DNA of 64,000 bases from JADLHS01 sp964561105 (GCA_964561105.1 CAZLOH010000001.1:145416-209415), one strand, 5' to 3'. Counted from the first letter of the stretch, positions 54,979-63,482 are shown. Program-made: numbers and translations. Notes: generated by a model not told the origin, from the sequence alone.

Positions 54979-55763
54979 CACAACTCCAAACCACTCTCCG
55001 GCAACTGCGCCTGTCCGGACTCATGCAAACCCTCGCCGTCCGATTACAGGAGGCAGCCGCCGCGCGCCTGGGCCATGGTGAGTTCCTGGAACTCATCTTT
55101 CAGGACGAACTCAACGTGCGCCATCAACGCCTGCTCGCCCGCCGCACCAAAGCCGCCGACTTCCGCTCGCTCAAAAGCCTCGAAGACTTCGACTGGCAGT
55201 TCAATCCCTCCATCAACCGCAAACAGATCTTCGAACTGGCCGCCGGGAACTATTTGCGCGACGGCAAAGACATCCTGTTCCTCGGCCCGCCGGGAGTCGG
55301 CAAAACCCACCTGGCGCAAGCCTTGGGTTATGAAGCCATCAAGCAAGGCAAGGACGTGCTCTACCGCTCCATCTTTGATCTCGTGCGCGACTTCTTGAAG
55401 GATGAAGCGTTTAAACAACAAGACAAAACCCTCCGGCGTTACCTCAAGCCTGATCTCGTCATTATTGACGACATGGGACTCAAGGCCTTGCCCAAACAAT
55501 CCGGCGAATACCTGCTGGAAGTGATCCTGCGCCGCTACGAAAACCGATCGACCATCATGACCAGCAACCGGCCACTCGAAGACTGGGGCAAGTTGCTCTC
55601 CGATGTGCCCACTGCCGGGGCGATCCTGGATCGCTATCTGCACCACGCCATCACCATCGCGATCACCGGCCGCAGCTATCGCGTCAAAGACTCATTGCCC
55701 CCGGCTGAAAACAAGAAATCAAGAAAGACCAACGAACTTTCGACCGCCGGGGCCGCGAGCTGA
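54975..55763 (+). CDS. istB: IS21 helper ATPase IstB
   Basis: The product has 262 residues from the ATG at 54975 within the istA stop overlap. It is a DnaC/DnaA-like AAA+ protein with Walker A GPPGVGKTHLAQALG, Walker B LVIIDDMGLK, and sensor TSNRPLEDW. IstB assembles on target DNA and activates IstA. It is intact. Confidence 0.95.
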   Translation: MTQLQTTLRQLRLSGLMQTLAVRLQEAAAARLGHGEFLELIFQDELNVRHQRLLARRTKAADFRSLKSLEDFDWQFNPSINRKQIFELAAGNYLRDGKDILFLGPPGVGKTHLAQALGYEAIKQGKDVLYRSIFDLVRDFLKDEAFKQQDKTLRRYLKPDLVIIDDMGLKALPKQSGEYLLEVILRRYENRSTIMTSNRPLEDWGKLLSDVPTAGAILDRYLHHAITIAITGRSYRVKDSLPPAENKKSRKTNELSTAGAAS

Positions 55764-55907
55764 GGGCTCGCAGCACGACCCCGGCTCGTTCTATCTCGCA
55801 GCCAACCATTCCTTGAAACAAACCAGAAAACTGTTATGACTCTCCCGCCTCAGAGTGGCTGGTTTTGAAGTGCCCATTCATGGCTGGTTTTAATCCGCCC
55901 GGTGACA

Positions 55908-56006
55908 TTGAAAATAAGCTCCGGCGAGTTCTTGGTCGACCCAGCCTTTGTCCTCCCATCCCAGAGAGGTGCTCCACTGATTCGCATGATGGTTTGTGGT
56001 TCGCAT
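55908..56006 (-). pseudogene. First 33 codons of the interrupted IS4 transposase
   Basis: The minus strand from ATG 56004-56006 reads MRTTNHHANQWSTSLGW and then VDQELAGAYFQ, ending exactly at the IS21 border. The next codons (DVRLGKR) continue at 53340. Confidence 0.85.
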
Positions 56007-56118
56007 CCCCAGTGTTTCACCACAGGCGGCTAAATTTGTACAGCTAATTCATGCGGAAACTTCAAGCACACTGTCAGCAAACTTGTGGGTAATTGAAAGC
56101 ACGCGGAGCACCACTATT

Positions 56119-57585
56119 TAGTCGCTCCTGAAAATCATCTGCAGGCGTTGGAATGGTTGCGTGGAGTGTCGAGGCGCGGCGGAAGTTTTCGACCGGGAAA
56201 TTGAAGGTTAGCTTGGAAAGCTGGTCGAACAGAGCGATGCAAACCAAGCCCGCTGCGTCGCACCAAATTTCCTTTCTGATGCCCACGCTGGGCGAGCAAC
56301 TGGACCCGCGCCAACCGCTCAAACAACTGGCCGACACGCTGCCGTGGTCCGAGTTCGAGCGGGCGTTTGGCCAGTATTACAGCGAGGCAGGCCGTCCTGC
56401 CAAGCCGGTGCGCCTGATGGTGGGATTGCTGTTGCTCAAACAGATGTTCAACCAGGGCGACGAGACGGTGGTGGCGGGCTGGGTGCAAAATCCCTACTGG
56501 CAATACTTCTGTGGGATGAGCGAGTTTCAGTGGCAAGTGCCGTGTGATCCGAGCGACCTGGTGTATTTCCGCAAGCGCATTGGGGAAGCCGGGGTCCAAC
56601 GTATCCTCAAAGTCACCGCGCGGCTGCACGGCGCCAAGGCGCAAGAGGCGGAAGTCGTGGTGGACACGACCGTGCAGGAGAAAAACATCACGCATCCGAC
56701 CGACACAAAACTGGCGTGTCACAAAATCATCCGCCGTTGTTGGAAGCTGGCGGATCGCAACGGGGTGAAACTGCGCCGCCGCTACCGCAAGGCGGTGCGG
56801 CACTGCGTGCTGGCCCAACGCTGGCGCAAAGACCCGAAGCAACGGAAAGCCGCGCACCGCGCGTTACGGAAGCTCAAAGTTGTGGCCGGCAGATTAATCC
56901 GCGAACTGGAGCGCAAACTGCCCGAAACCGTGCACACGGAGCAGCGGGCGAACTTCGCCCTGTATCGGCGCGTGTTGCGCCAACAACGGGGAGATCGGAA
57001 CAAGATCTACTCGCTGCACGAACCGCAGGTCTATTGCCTGAGCAAAGGCAAGGAGCATAAGAAGTATGAGTTTGGCAGCAAGGCCTCGGTGGTGATGACC
57101 AAGACCCACGGAGTGATCGTCGGCGCGGTGGCGCATGAAGAAAATCTTTACGACGGCGATGCGCTCCAACCGGCGCTGCAACAAACCCGCGCCATCACCG
57201 ACCAACAGCCTGCCAAAGCCATCGTGGATCGCGGCTATCGAGGCCGCAAAGCAGTGGCCGGAATCGAAGTGCTGCTCCCCGGCAAACCCAAACCCGGGCA
57301 GAGCAAACGAGAGAGTGCGAAGATGCGGGGCGCGCTTCCGCCGGCGGGCGGCGATCGAACCGGTCATCAGCCACTTGAAACACCAATACCGACTGGTGCG
57401 CTGCTTCCTCAAAGGCTTCGTCGGAGACCAATTAAACCTGCTCCTGGCAGCTGCTGCGTGGAACTTGAAGAAGTGGCTACGGGCGGTGGCGTTTTTTTGC
57501 CTTCAACTCCTGCACTTCATCGCCACCCCACCAACCCGCACCCTTTCATCCCTCCATCCGTAAAAGACTTTTTCAGGAACGACTA
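56119..57585 (+). mobile_element. IS5-family-like insertion sequence
   Basis: Terminal inverted repeats are visible: TAGTCGCTCCTGAAAA at 56119-56134 and the complement of TAGTCGTTCCTGAAAA at 57570-57585, one mismatch in 16. The single gene inside is frameshifted. It stands directly beside the IS4 right-end sequence. Confidence 0.75.
56237..57563 (+). pseudogene. IS5-like transposase with a C-terminal frameshift
   Basis: The main frame from ATG 56237 has PTLGEQLDPRQPLKQLADTL, the N-terminal segment LMVGLLLLKQMFNQGDETVV, the first catalytic Asp in EAEVVVDTTVQEKNITHPTD, and AKAIVDRGYRGRKAV. Near 57320 the frame changes. The true C-terminus RRRAAIEPVISHLKHQYRLV with the catalytic Glu continues one frame over to 57563. 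No slippery sequence is obvious, so a plain mutation is more likely than programmed shifting. Confidence 0.8.
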
Positions 57586-57602
57586 GTTAAGTTCTGACAA
57601 CT

Positions 57603-57625
57603 ATCATAACTCTGAGAGTTATGAT
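57603..57625. repeat. Short perfect hairpin between the IS5-like and IS66 sequences
   Basis: ATCATAACTC and GAGTTATGAT are exact complements with a 3-base loop. It has no T-run. It may be an IS terminus or a bidirectional terminator. Confidence 0.4.
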
Positions 57626-57699
57626 AAGTACGAAGCCTTCTGATTCCCCGCCCACGTAGCGGTCATTTCGAAGTTGCCGGCAACCTTGGACCTTGGACC

Positions 57700-58029
57700 T
57701 TGGACAGCAAAGGACGCGTGCGCACGTCCCGGGAGCAGCGCCGCGTCATCCTCGCCGAGTTCGAGCGCAGCGGGTTGTCGGCCGCCCGGTTTGCGCGGCA
57801 GACGGGCCTGAAGTATCCAACCTTCGCCGCTTGGGTGGCGCAATCTCGGCGCACGAAGCGACCGCAACCCAAACTGCCGCTGCGGCTGTTGGAAGCCGTG
57901 GTCGCGCCGCCAGCAGTGGAGGCAACTGTGCTGGTGCAGTTGCCAGGTGGGGCGCACGTGGAGTTGCGCGATGCCAGTCACCTTCCGCTGGCGGTCGCGT
58001 TGGTGCGCGCACTGGGAAAGTCATGTTGA
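57700..58029 (+). CDS. IS66 accessory protein TnpA-like
   Basis: The product has 109 residues. The N-terminal HTH region RVILAEFERSGLSAARFARQ, then FAAWVAQSRR, is the IS66 orfA pattern; the C-terminal half includes VQLPGGAHVELRDASHL. It overlaps the start of the tnpB remnant. Without tnpB and tnpC it is a leftover. Confidence 0.82.
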   Translation: MDSKGRVRTSREQRRVILAEFERSGLSAARFARQTGLKYPTFAAWVAQSRRTKRPQPKLPLRLLEAVVAPPAVEATVLVQLPGGAHVELRDASHLPLAVALVRALGKSC

Positions 58030-58070
58030 GTTTTTCCGGTAGTCTCAAGAAAGGAGTGGTGGGTAATTGA
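58023..58070 (+). pseudogene. IS66 TnpB, truncated after about nine codons
   Basis: The reading MLSFSGSLK is the invariant start of IS66 TnpB. The expected continuation is replaced at about 58053 by GGAGTGGTGGGTAATTGAAA, which resembles an IS4 end, and the frame stops at 58068-58070. The rest of tnpB and tnpC is absent. Confidence 0.7.
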
Positions 58071-58415
58071 AAGCACGTGGCTCGGCGTGACGCTCACGGA
58101 ACATCTGTTGCATGGTTTGCATGCATTTATGCATTTTGCATTTCACCCATGATCATCAATTCAAGTTGCCAGGCACCGGGAGTTTCAATTTCGGCTTCGG
58201 TCTGGCGTTGGCGTTTCGGGTGCGTAGTGACCGCATAGAGAGCAAGCCCGGAAACGCCAATGCCAGACGGAAGCCAGCGCGGCTGCGCTCAGATGTTAGT
58301 GCCGCTCGCGACGAGCGCAGTTTTCGCGAAACGAACCGGGCGCGGGCGTAGGGAGACGGGGCGACCGCAAGCCCGGGTGAGTTGAGCGAAAGCTGCGTTG
58401 GTCGCGGCGGGCTGG

Positions 58416-59144
58416 TCAAGTGCGTGCGCGGGCCTCCTTTGGAGTGAGTGACGAATCAGGTAGCAGCAGTTCCTTGACGGATTCAAGCTGTTCGTAAAAC
58501 CGGCGCTGCCACATGATCAGGCGTTGCCGGTCCAACAGGTAAAACTCTCCGCTTTTGTGTCCCGTGGTGGGCGTCAACTTGGTCTTCTGCAATCCCTCCA
58601 CCAGCCACTTTTGCATTTTGGTCACGACGATTTCTTTCGCGCCCAATTCGTTCAACATCTTTTGACGGAGCTTGGACTTGTCGAATAATTCAAACCCTTC
58701 ACCGTGGACTTCATTGCGGATCACCAGAAAATCCACCTGTTTGCCAACCTCGCTCACCAGTCGTTGAATCTGGTGAATGCTGTCCAGTTCATGATTGACC
58801 GGACAGGCGATGGTCAATCGTGCTTCCAAGCCTTCGAGGGCAACGGGCAATTCCGTTTCCTTAAAATAATCCAGAAAGATTCGGGTGGACGCCGCGCGGC
58901 AGTCCACGACCACCACGCTATTCTGTTCCAACGCCTGCACCATGCCGTCTATTTCGGTCGGCTGGCTCGTGTTGATGAATTCCACTTCCGGGTGGAACCG
59001 TTTCAACGTCGAATTCTCGTCGTCGCTATCAAAGGCGGCGAAGGGGATGCTGTTGTCTTTCAGGTATTGGACAAAGTTGACGGCAAAGAAACTTTTGCCG
59101 ACACCGCCCTTGCCGTTAAGAATGAGGATGAGTCTTTTTTTCAT
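58416..59144 (-). CDS. ParA/TraL-like ATPase of the mobilization region
   Basis: The product has 242 residues. The deviant Walker A NGKGGVGKSFFAVNF is at residues 10-24 (Lys12 and Lys17 present), followed by FDSDDENSTLKRFHP and Walker B-like VVVVDCRAAS. It is closer to conjugation TraL proteins than to partition ParA in its short length and the NGKGGVGKS/DxDxxN layout. It lies 4 bases downstream of a TraK-like gene, matching the traK-traL order of IncP plasmids. The 345 bases beyond its end (58071-58415) show no gene. Confidence 0.72.
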   Translation of the reverse strand: MKKRLILILNGKGGVGKSFFAVNFVQYLKDNSIPFAAFDSDDENSTLKRFHPEVEFINTSQPTEIDGMVQALEQNSVVVVDCRAASTRIFLDYFKETELPVALEGLEARLTIACPVNHELDSIHQIQRLVSEVGKQVDFLVIRNEVHGEGFELFDKSKLRQKMLNELGAKEIVVTKMQKWLVEGLQKTKLTPTTGHKSGEFYLLDRQRLIMWQRRFYEQLESVKELLLPDSSLTPKEARART

Positions 59145-59148
59145 GGAG

Positions 59149-59529
59149 TTAGCTTTGTTGGTTTTCGATGAATTCCACCTCGGCGATTTGCGGCCCGCTC
59201 CGTTGTTGGGCGCGGACAGGTCGAGAGGAAATGGGTGGCGGCGGGGTGGGCGGAATGGTCGCCTGCGCGGGCTGCGCCGAGTGTCGGCGGCGTTTCGGTG
59301 GTGGCTCCTTCAGCGCCTCACGGCAGAATTGCCGCACGGTCGTGTCGCTGATTTCAATGCCGTGCCGTTCGCGCAAAATGGCGACGATGGTGTCGTAGGA
59401 CGCATGATTGCGCCGCAGCTCGCGGATGAATTCGCCGTGGGCGCGGAGCTTGACGAATGGCCCGGTGCGCTTCGGGCCGTACTGGGCGATGAGTTCCGCC
59501 GCGCTCGCGCTTTGATTTGGAAAGTTCAT
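59149..59529 (-). CDS. TraK-like oriT accessory protein
   Basis: The product has 126 residues. The N-terminal half reads FVKLRAHGEFIRELRRNHAS and IVAILRERHGIEISDTTVRQ, a small HTH pattern like IncP TraK. The C-terminus is Pro- and Arg-rich. It is divergent from the relaxase, with the hairpin-rich gap between them. TraK-type proteins bend oriT DNA for relaxase access. Confidence 0.6.
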   Translation of the reverse strand: MNFPNQSASAAELIAQYGPKRTGPFVKLRAHGEFIRELRRNHASYDTIVAILRERHGIEISDTTVRQFCREALKEPPPKRRRHSAQPAQATIPPTPPPPISSRPVRAQQRSGPQIAEVEFIENQQS

Positions 59530-59561
59530 TGGAAACTCTTTCCCAAACGGTTTCTCGAAGT

Positions 59562-59667
59562 GGTTTCGGAAACCGCCTTGCGCCGCGCAAGGAGTAAGGC
59601 GTCCCGTCTCCAGTTCGGATTATTGATAGCATTGTGTCGTGATTGTTTTGCGCACGCTCATGCGCAA
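59562..59667. other. Candidate origin of transfer (oriT)
   Basis: Three perfect short hairpins lie in the gap between the TraK-like gene and the relaxase: GGTTTC-G-GAAACC (59562-59574), CCTTGCG-CCG-CGCAAGG (59576-59592), and TTGCGCA-CGCTCA-TGCGCAA (59648-59667). MobF origins usually sit in this position and carry such dyads next to the nick. The nick site cannot be placed from sequence alone. Confidence 0.5.
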
Positions 59668-59698
59668 GATTTGGGATGGCGTGACGTAGCGTTTCGCC

Positions 59699-62587
59699 AT
59701 GCTGACGATGAAAGCGCAGTACAGTTTGGGGAACGCTGAGAAGTATTTTAAGGAGCATTTGCGCGTCGGCGATTACTACATGGCTGGTCGGAATACGTTG
59801 GGTCAATGGATTGGCAAGGGTGCTGAGGAGTTGGGATTGCGCGGTGATACGACGACGGATGATTTCGTCAGTCTGTGCCGGAACTTGAATCCGCAAACGG
59901 GGGAACGGCTGACGCAACGGCTCAACTCCAAACGTACCGGTGATACGGGTGAGGTTGCCAATCGCCGGGTGTTTTACGATTTCACGTTGTCGCCGCCGAA
60001 GTCCGTTTCGATTGCGGCATTGGTGGGTGACGATCAGCGGATTGTTGCCGCACATGACGAGGCCATTCAGTCGGCATTGCGACAACTGGAATTTTATGCG
60101 GCGTCCCGGGTGCGGAAGGACAAGCAGACTTCGCATCGGGTGACAGGCAACCTGGTGGGAGCGGTATTCCGGCATGATACGTCGCGAGCGTTGGACCCGC
60201 ACCTGCACACGCATTGCATCCTGTTCAATGCAACCAAGGATGCTGTCGAGAACCGTTGGAAGGCGTTGGAGCCTTGTGAAATACTCCGGGCGCAGAAGTT
60301 TATTGAACAGGCTTACTATCATGACCTAGCCCGGTCACTGCATCGGTTCGGGTATCGGCTGCGGAATAAGTCACGCGGGGATTTTGAGATTGAAGGCGTA
60401 TCCCCGGAATTGATCGAACGATTTTCCAAACGGCATCGGGAGATTGACGAAAAGACGCGCGAATTGCTGGAACGCGAACCGGAGAAGGCAGGCCAGAACC
60501 TCCAAGCGATTCGGGCGAACATCGCGCACAAGGAACGGGCGCGGAAGATCAAAGACATTGGCCTGACGAAATTGCAGTCGGTCTGGAACGCGCAACTTTC
60601 GTCGGATGAACGGCGGCAAATCAGTATCCTCTCGCAACGTCCGTCGCCTCCCGTTCAAACCATCACGGCAGAACAAGCGGTGACGTGGGCGGAGGAACAT
60701 CTGTTTGATCGGCGGTCGGTCGTCCATGAGCACGAGATTTGGCGACACGCTTTGGAACACACCCGAGGTCAGAACGTGGGATTGCCGGAGATTCAGGCCA
60801 TCACCCGGCAGCGCGGCTACGTGCGGGACAAATCCTTTCAAGATCGCATTACCACGCGCGAAGTCATCACCCGCGAATGGAACATCGTCTGTCTTGCCGA
60901 GGATGGCATGGGCAGACACAAACGATTCGCTCCGACCGGCTCGTTTGGAAATCCGTTGCTCGACCAGGAGCAGCAACGGGCGGTGGAACACATTTTGTCG
61001 TCACGGGATTTTGTGACCCTGTTTCGCGGCGGCGCGGGCACCGGCAAAAGTTTCACACTGAGGGAAGTTCAGTCGGCACTCAAACAAAGCAGCCACACAG
61101 TTCAGGTGCTCGCGCCGCAACGCCAGCAGGTCAACGACCTGGCGCGGGACGGACTCGACAATGCTCAGACCGTCAGCGCGTTTCTGGCGCAGCGTTCCCT
61201 GTCGTCCGGTGCGGTGGTGTTGGTGGATGAGGCCGGACAAATCGGCGGCGAACAAATGCTGCAATTGCTGCAACTGGCAAAGGAGCATGACGGACGGGTG
61301 ATTCTGTCGGGCGATACCCGACAACATGGAGCCGTCGAGGCGTCGGATGCACTGCGGGCGATTGAAAAGTATTCCGGGCTGCAATACGCCGAATTGACCC
61401 ATATCCGGCGGCAAAACCCTGAAGCCGCCAAAACCGATACCGAACGGCGCTGGATCGAACAATACCGACATGCTGTGACCGAAGCGCAGGCCGGGCAATT
61501 GACGCAATCCTTCGACCGACTCGACCAACAGAAAGCCATCGTCTCCTGCACGCTGTCGGATCAACAGGAAAAGCTCACGGAACATTTCCTGGAACTGGCC
61601 GGGCAATCTACAGTCATCGTGTCGCAAAGCTGGGCGGAGATTCACAAGCTCAATGAGCGGGTGCGGCAGGAGTTAAAACGCCGGAAACTGATTGGCGAAA
61701 GTGAAACCGTCGTCGCGGCGCTGGAACGGCGGGACTTGACCAACGCGCAGAAGCGCGACAAACGGTTTTACGATTCGGATTCCGTGCTGGCATTCAATCG
61801 GGACGCAAACGGATTCAAAGCGGGCGAGTGCGGTCGTCTGCTGGCCGTCACAAAAAAGGATTTGCTCATTCAGGTTGGCGACCGTATCCGCCCGGTGTCG
61901 TTGCAACATCTGGACAAGCTCACGGTTTGCCAGCCCAAGGAACTCGCGCTGTCCGGCGGCGACCGGCTGCAACTTAAAGCCAACGGCCAAACAAAGGACG
62001 GGCGTAAACTAGCCAATGGCGAACTGGTCACGGTGAAGGCTGTTCACCCGGACGGTGGCATTGCGCTGAGTGACGGGCGTACGCTGGGAAAAGATTACCG
62101 GCAATTCGGGCGCGGTTACGCCGTCACGTCGTACGCCGCCCAAGGCAAGACGGTGGACTACGTTTTGTTTTCCGATTCGGCAGTCAAGGCCGCGACGAAT
62201 GCACAGCAATGGTACGTGACGATTTCACGCGGGCGCAAAGGCGTGCGGATTTTCACGGCGGACAAATTTCAGCTTCGCGAAAACATCGCGCGTTCCGGGG
62301 ATCGGACTTTGGCCTTGGACATTGCCAAACCAAAACAGAATTCCGTTCATCGGCTGGCCGTGTTGTGGCGGCGCGGTCTTGCCTTCGCGCTGAATGTGCA
62401 ACGCTCCGAGCGTTTAGCAATGCAGCGGCGGGCGGAATGGCAGGCGATTCAGAAGATTACGGGCGTCGAGCAAGCCGAAACCGTCCCGTCTGACGCGACG
62501 GTTCGCCAGCAGACAACAGGCTGGGCTAAGAAAATCGTCATTGCACAACCTCCCCCTCAAAACCGCAGTCGCGGCATTGGAATATGA
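59699..62587 (+). CDS. MobF-family relaxase-helicase (TraA/TrwC-like)
   Basis: The product has 962 residues. The relaxase domain is N-terminal. The tyrosine pair YY at 26-27 (GDYYMAG) precedes SPPKSVSIAALVGD, and the HUH triad is His168, His170 and His172 in ALDPHLHTHCILFN. The helicase domain follows with Walker A RGGAGTGKSFTLREV at about residues 443-457, VVLVDEAGQIGGEQM, and the C-terminal helicase motif YAVTSYAAQGKTVDYV. It nicks oriT and unwinds the strand for transfer. It is complete. The next gene overlaps its stop by 4 bases. No coupling protein is nearby. Confidence 0.93.
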   Translation: MLTMKAQYSLGNAEKYFKEHLRVGDYYMAGRNTLGQWIGKGAEELGLRGDTTTDDFVSLCRNLNPQTGERLTQRLNSKRTGDTGEVANRRVFYDFTLSPPKSVSIAALVGDDQRIVAAHDEAIQSALRQLEFYAASRVRKDKQTSHRVTGNLVGAVFRHDTSRALDPHLHTHCILFNATKDAVENRWKALEPCEILRAQKFIEQAYYHDLARSLHRFGYRLRNKSRGDFEIEGVSPELIERFSKRHREIDEKTRELLEREPEKAGQNLQAIRANIAHKERARKIKDIGLTKLQSVWNAQLSSDERRQISILSQRPSPPVQTITAEQAVTWAEEHLFDRRSVVHEHEIWRHALEHTRGQNVGLPEIQAITRQRGYVRDKSFQDRITTREVITREWNIVCLAEDGMGRHKRFAPTGSFGNPLLDQEQQRAVEHILSSRDFVTLFRGGAGTGKSFTLREVQSALKQSSHTVQVLAPQRQQVNDLARDGLDNAQTVSAFLAQRSLSSGAVVLVDEAGQIGGEQMLQLLQLAKEHDGRVILSGDTRQHGAVEASDALRAIEKYSGLQYAELTHIRRQNPEAAKTDTERRWIEQYRHAVTEAQAGQLTQSFDRLDQQKAIVSCTLSDQQEKLTEHFLELAGQSTVIVSQSWAEIHKLNERVRQELKRRKLIGESETVVAALERRDLTNAQKRDKRFYDSDSVLAFNRDANGFKAGECGRLLAVTKKDLLIQVGDRIRPVSLQHLDKLTVCQPKELALSGGDRLQLKANGQTKDGRKLANGELVTVKAVHPDGGIALSDGRTLGKDYRQFGRGYAVTSYAAQGKTVDYVLFSDSAVKAATNAQQWYVTISRGRKGVRIFTADKFQLRENIARSGDRTLALDIAKPKQNSVHRLAVLWRRGLAFALNVQRSERLAMQRRAEWQAIQKITGVEQAETVPSDATVRQQTTGWAKKIVIAQPPPQNRSRGIGI

Positions 62588-62961
62588 AAAGCAAATCACC
62601 TTGTTACGAACTCAGTCCTACCTCGCTAAATGGCGAGAATCAACCGATTGACAGTCTGCGCATCGAGTCCAGCCGTACCCGGCTGCATTTGTTCTCGTAT
62701 CATCACCTGGAATCGGCGGAGCTTGAATCCAGCAAAGAGCAGGACACGCTCACGCTCTCGTTTCTGCGACACCGCGTGCGGGTTGTCGGCAAGAACTTGC
62801 GCGGCCTCACCATCGCCATTCAAGGCCGTATCGTCGAGGCCATTAAATCCGTGCCAACGCGCTACAGTGCCGTCGAGGGAACGGAACATGGCCTTGTGGA
62901 GACCATTGAAGTCGAGTCCGAGGCGAACGAGTCAGCAACCGCCGAACAGAAATTTCATTGA
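62584..62961 (+). CDS. Hypothetical protein coupled to the relaxase gene
   Basis: The product has 125 residues. Its ATG overlaps the relaxase stop (ATGA), which supports it as real. It has no signal peptide. Beta-rich phrases such as LRIESSRTRLHLFSYHHLES and TLTLSFLRHRVRVVGKNLRG are followed by an acidic tail. It is not recognised. Confidence 0.6.
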   Translation: MKSKSPCYELSPTSLNGENQPIDSLRIESSRTRLHLFSYHHLESAELESSKEQDTLTLSFLRHRVRVVGKNLRGLTIAIQGRIVEAIKSVPTRYSAVEGTEHGLVETIEVESEANESATAEQKFH

Positions 62962-63229
62962 AGACTCTTGGGCTTCCGGCGAAATCGTTGCCAGTCGCAA
63001 CTTGCTTCCACCGCCTGATTGCGGCATGTATGTCGGCGTGAAAGCGGGGTCTTTCGAGGCAGTGAAGAAGCGGGAAGCGGCAAGTCGCATGGCGGCAGTC
63101 CGCAAGGCGCGTCGCAGCCCCAAAGCGGCGGCTGCACTTCAGAAGCGCGCTTCGCTGGTCGGTGACGGCGCGAAATGGTGCATCACCAATTTCAAGCAGG
63201 TCGCCCGGGCCATGTCCAAGTGGGCCTAG
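62888..63229 (+). CDS. Small basic hypothetical protein at the right end of the island
   Basis: The frame is one base off the preceding gene and overlaps its end. The convincing part is NFIEDSWASGEIVASRNLLP, then SFEAVKKREAASRMAAVRKA, ending CITNFKQVARAMSKWA. The start is uncertain: ATG 62888 or ATG 63026. It is Lys/Arg/Ala-rich in the middle. It is not recognised. Confidence 0.4.
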   Translation: MALWRPLKSSPRRTSQQPPNRNFIEDSWASGEIVASRNLLPPPDCGMYVGVKAGSFEAVKKREAASRMAAVRKARRSPKAAAALQKRASLVGDGAKWCITNFKQVARAMSKWA

Positions 63230-63275
63230 CCGTGGCGTTCCGCCTGCACAGCCCACAATGCGTGCGATATGGATT

Positions 63276-63482
63276 TCAACCATTGGCTGCGGGAGCGGTT
63301 TTGACAATCGCAAGAACAGCGGCTTTCAGCGGCTCAGGGAGTCCCGCCCATGCGGTGACAATGAGGGACAAGTCCGGCCCCAACGCGACTGGATTTTGTG
63401 TGTCTCTTTGTGTGTCAGGCTGCGGATTCCCGTTATTTTCACCGGGATTTTGCGAGGTTCGAATCCCCCTCTCTCCGCCACT
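63276..63482 (-). pseudogene. Integrase C-terminal tail encoded at the right island end, next to attR
   Basis: The minus strand from the attachment core reads SGGERGIRT like the integrase, then SQNPGENNGNPQPDTQRDTQ. It continues through LSLIVTAWAGLPEPLKAAVL to a stop at 63276-63278. The DTQRDTQ phrase also occurs inside the integrase. Joined through the core in the circular form, it would extend the integrase by 59 residues. It may alternatively be the remnant of a second integrase from an earlier island. Confidence 0.7.
63456..63482. other. attR of the tRNA-Ser genomic island
   Basis: The 27 bases are identical to 29159-29185. Chromosomal sequence resumes immediately after. Confidence 0.9.

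Larger units (their letters stand above)
53348..55907 (+). mobile_element. IS21-family insertion sequence inserted in the IS4 transposase gene
   Basis: The element begins TGTCAGCGGGC and ends GCCCGGTGACA. Both ends carry two copies of the internal word AAAACCAGCCA in inverted orientation, the multiple-repeat terminus typical of IS21. A 7-bp target duplication TTGAAAA flanks it (53341-53347 and 55908-55914). Length is 2560 bp with istA and istB intact, so the insertion looks recent. Confidence 0.93.
29159..63482. mobile_element. Genomic island / mobilizable element integrated in tRNA-Ser, about 34.3 kb
   Basis: It is bounded by the 27-bp direct repeat of the tRNA 3' end. The integrase is at the left end reading toward the tRNA; a MobF relaxase with TraK/TraL-like genes is at the right end. 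The interior carries glycosylation and envelope genes and many insertion sequences, and part of it is visibly AT-richer than the chromosome. No type IV secretion or coupling protein is seen, so transfer would need a helper. Confidence 0.85.

Noticed and set aside
56237..57563. Programmed frameshift in the IS5-like transposase
   Set aside because: No A- or T-run or other slippery heptamer is visible near 57320; a plain mutation is simpler.
58112..58415. Overlapping frames on both strands before the TraL-like gene
   Set aside because: They mirror each other in GC-rich sequence and show no motif or ribosome site.
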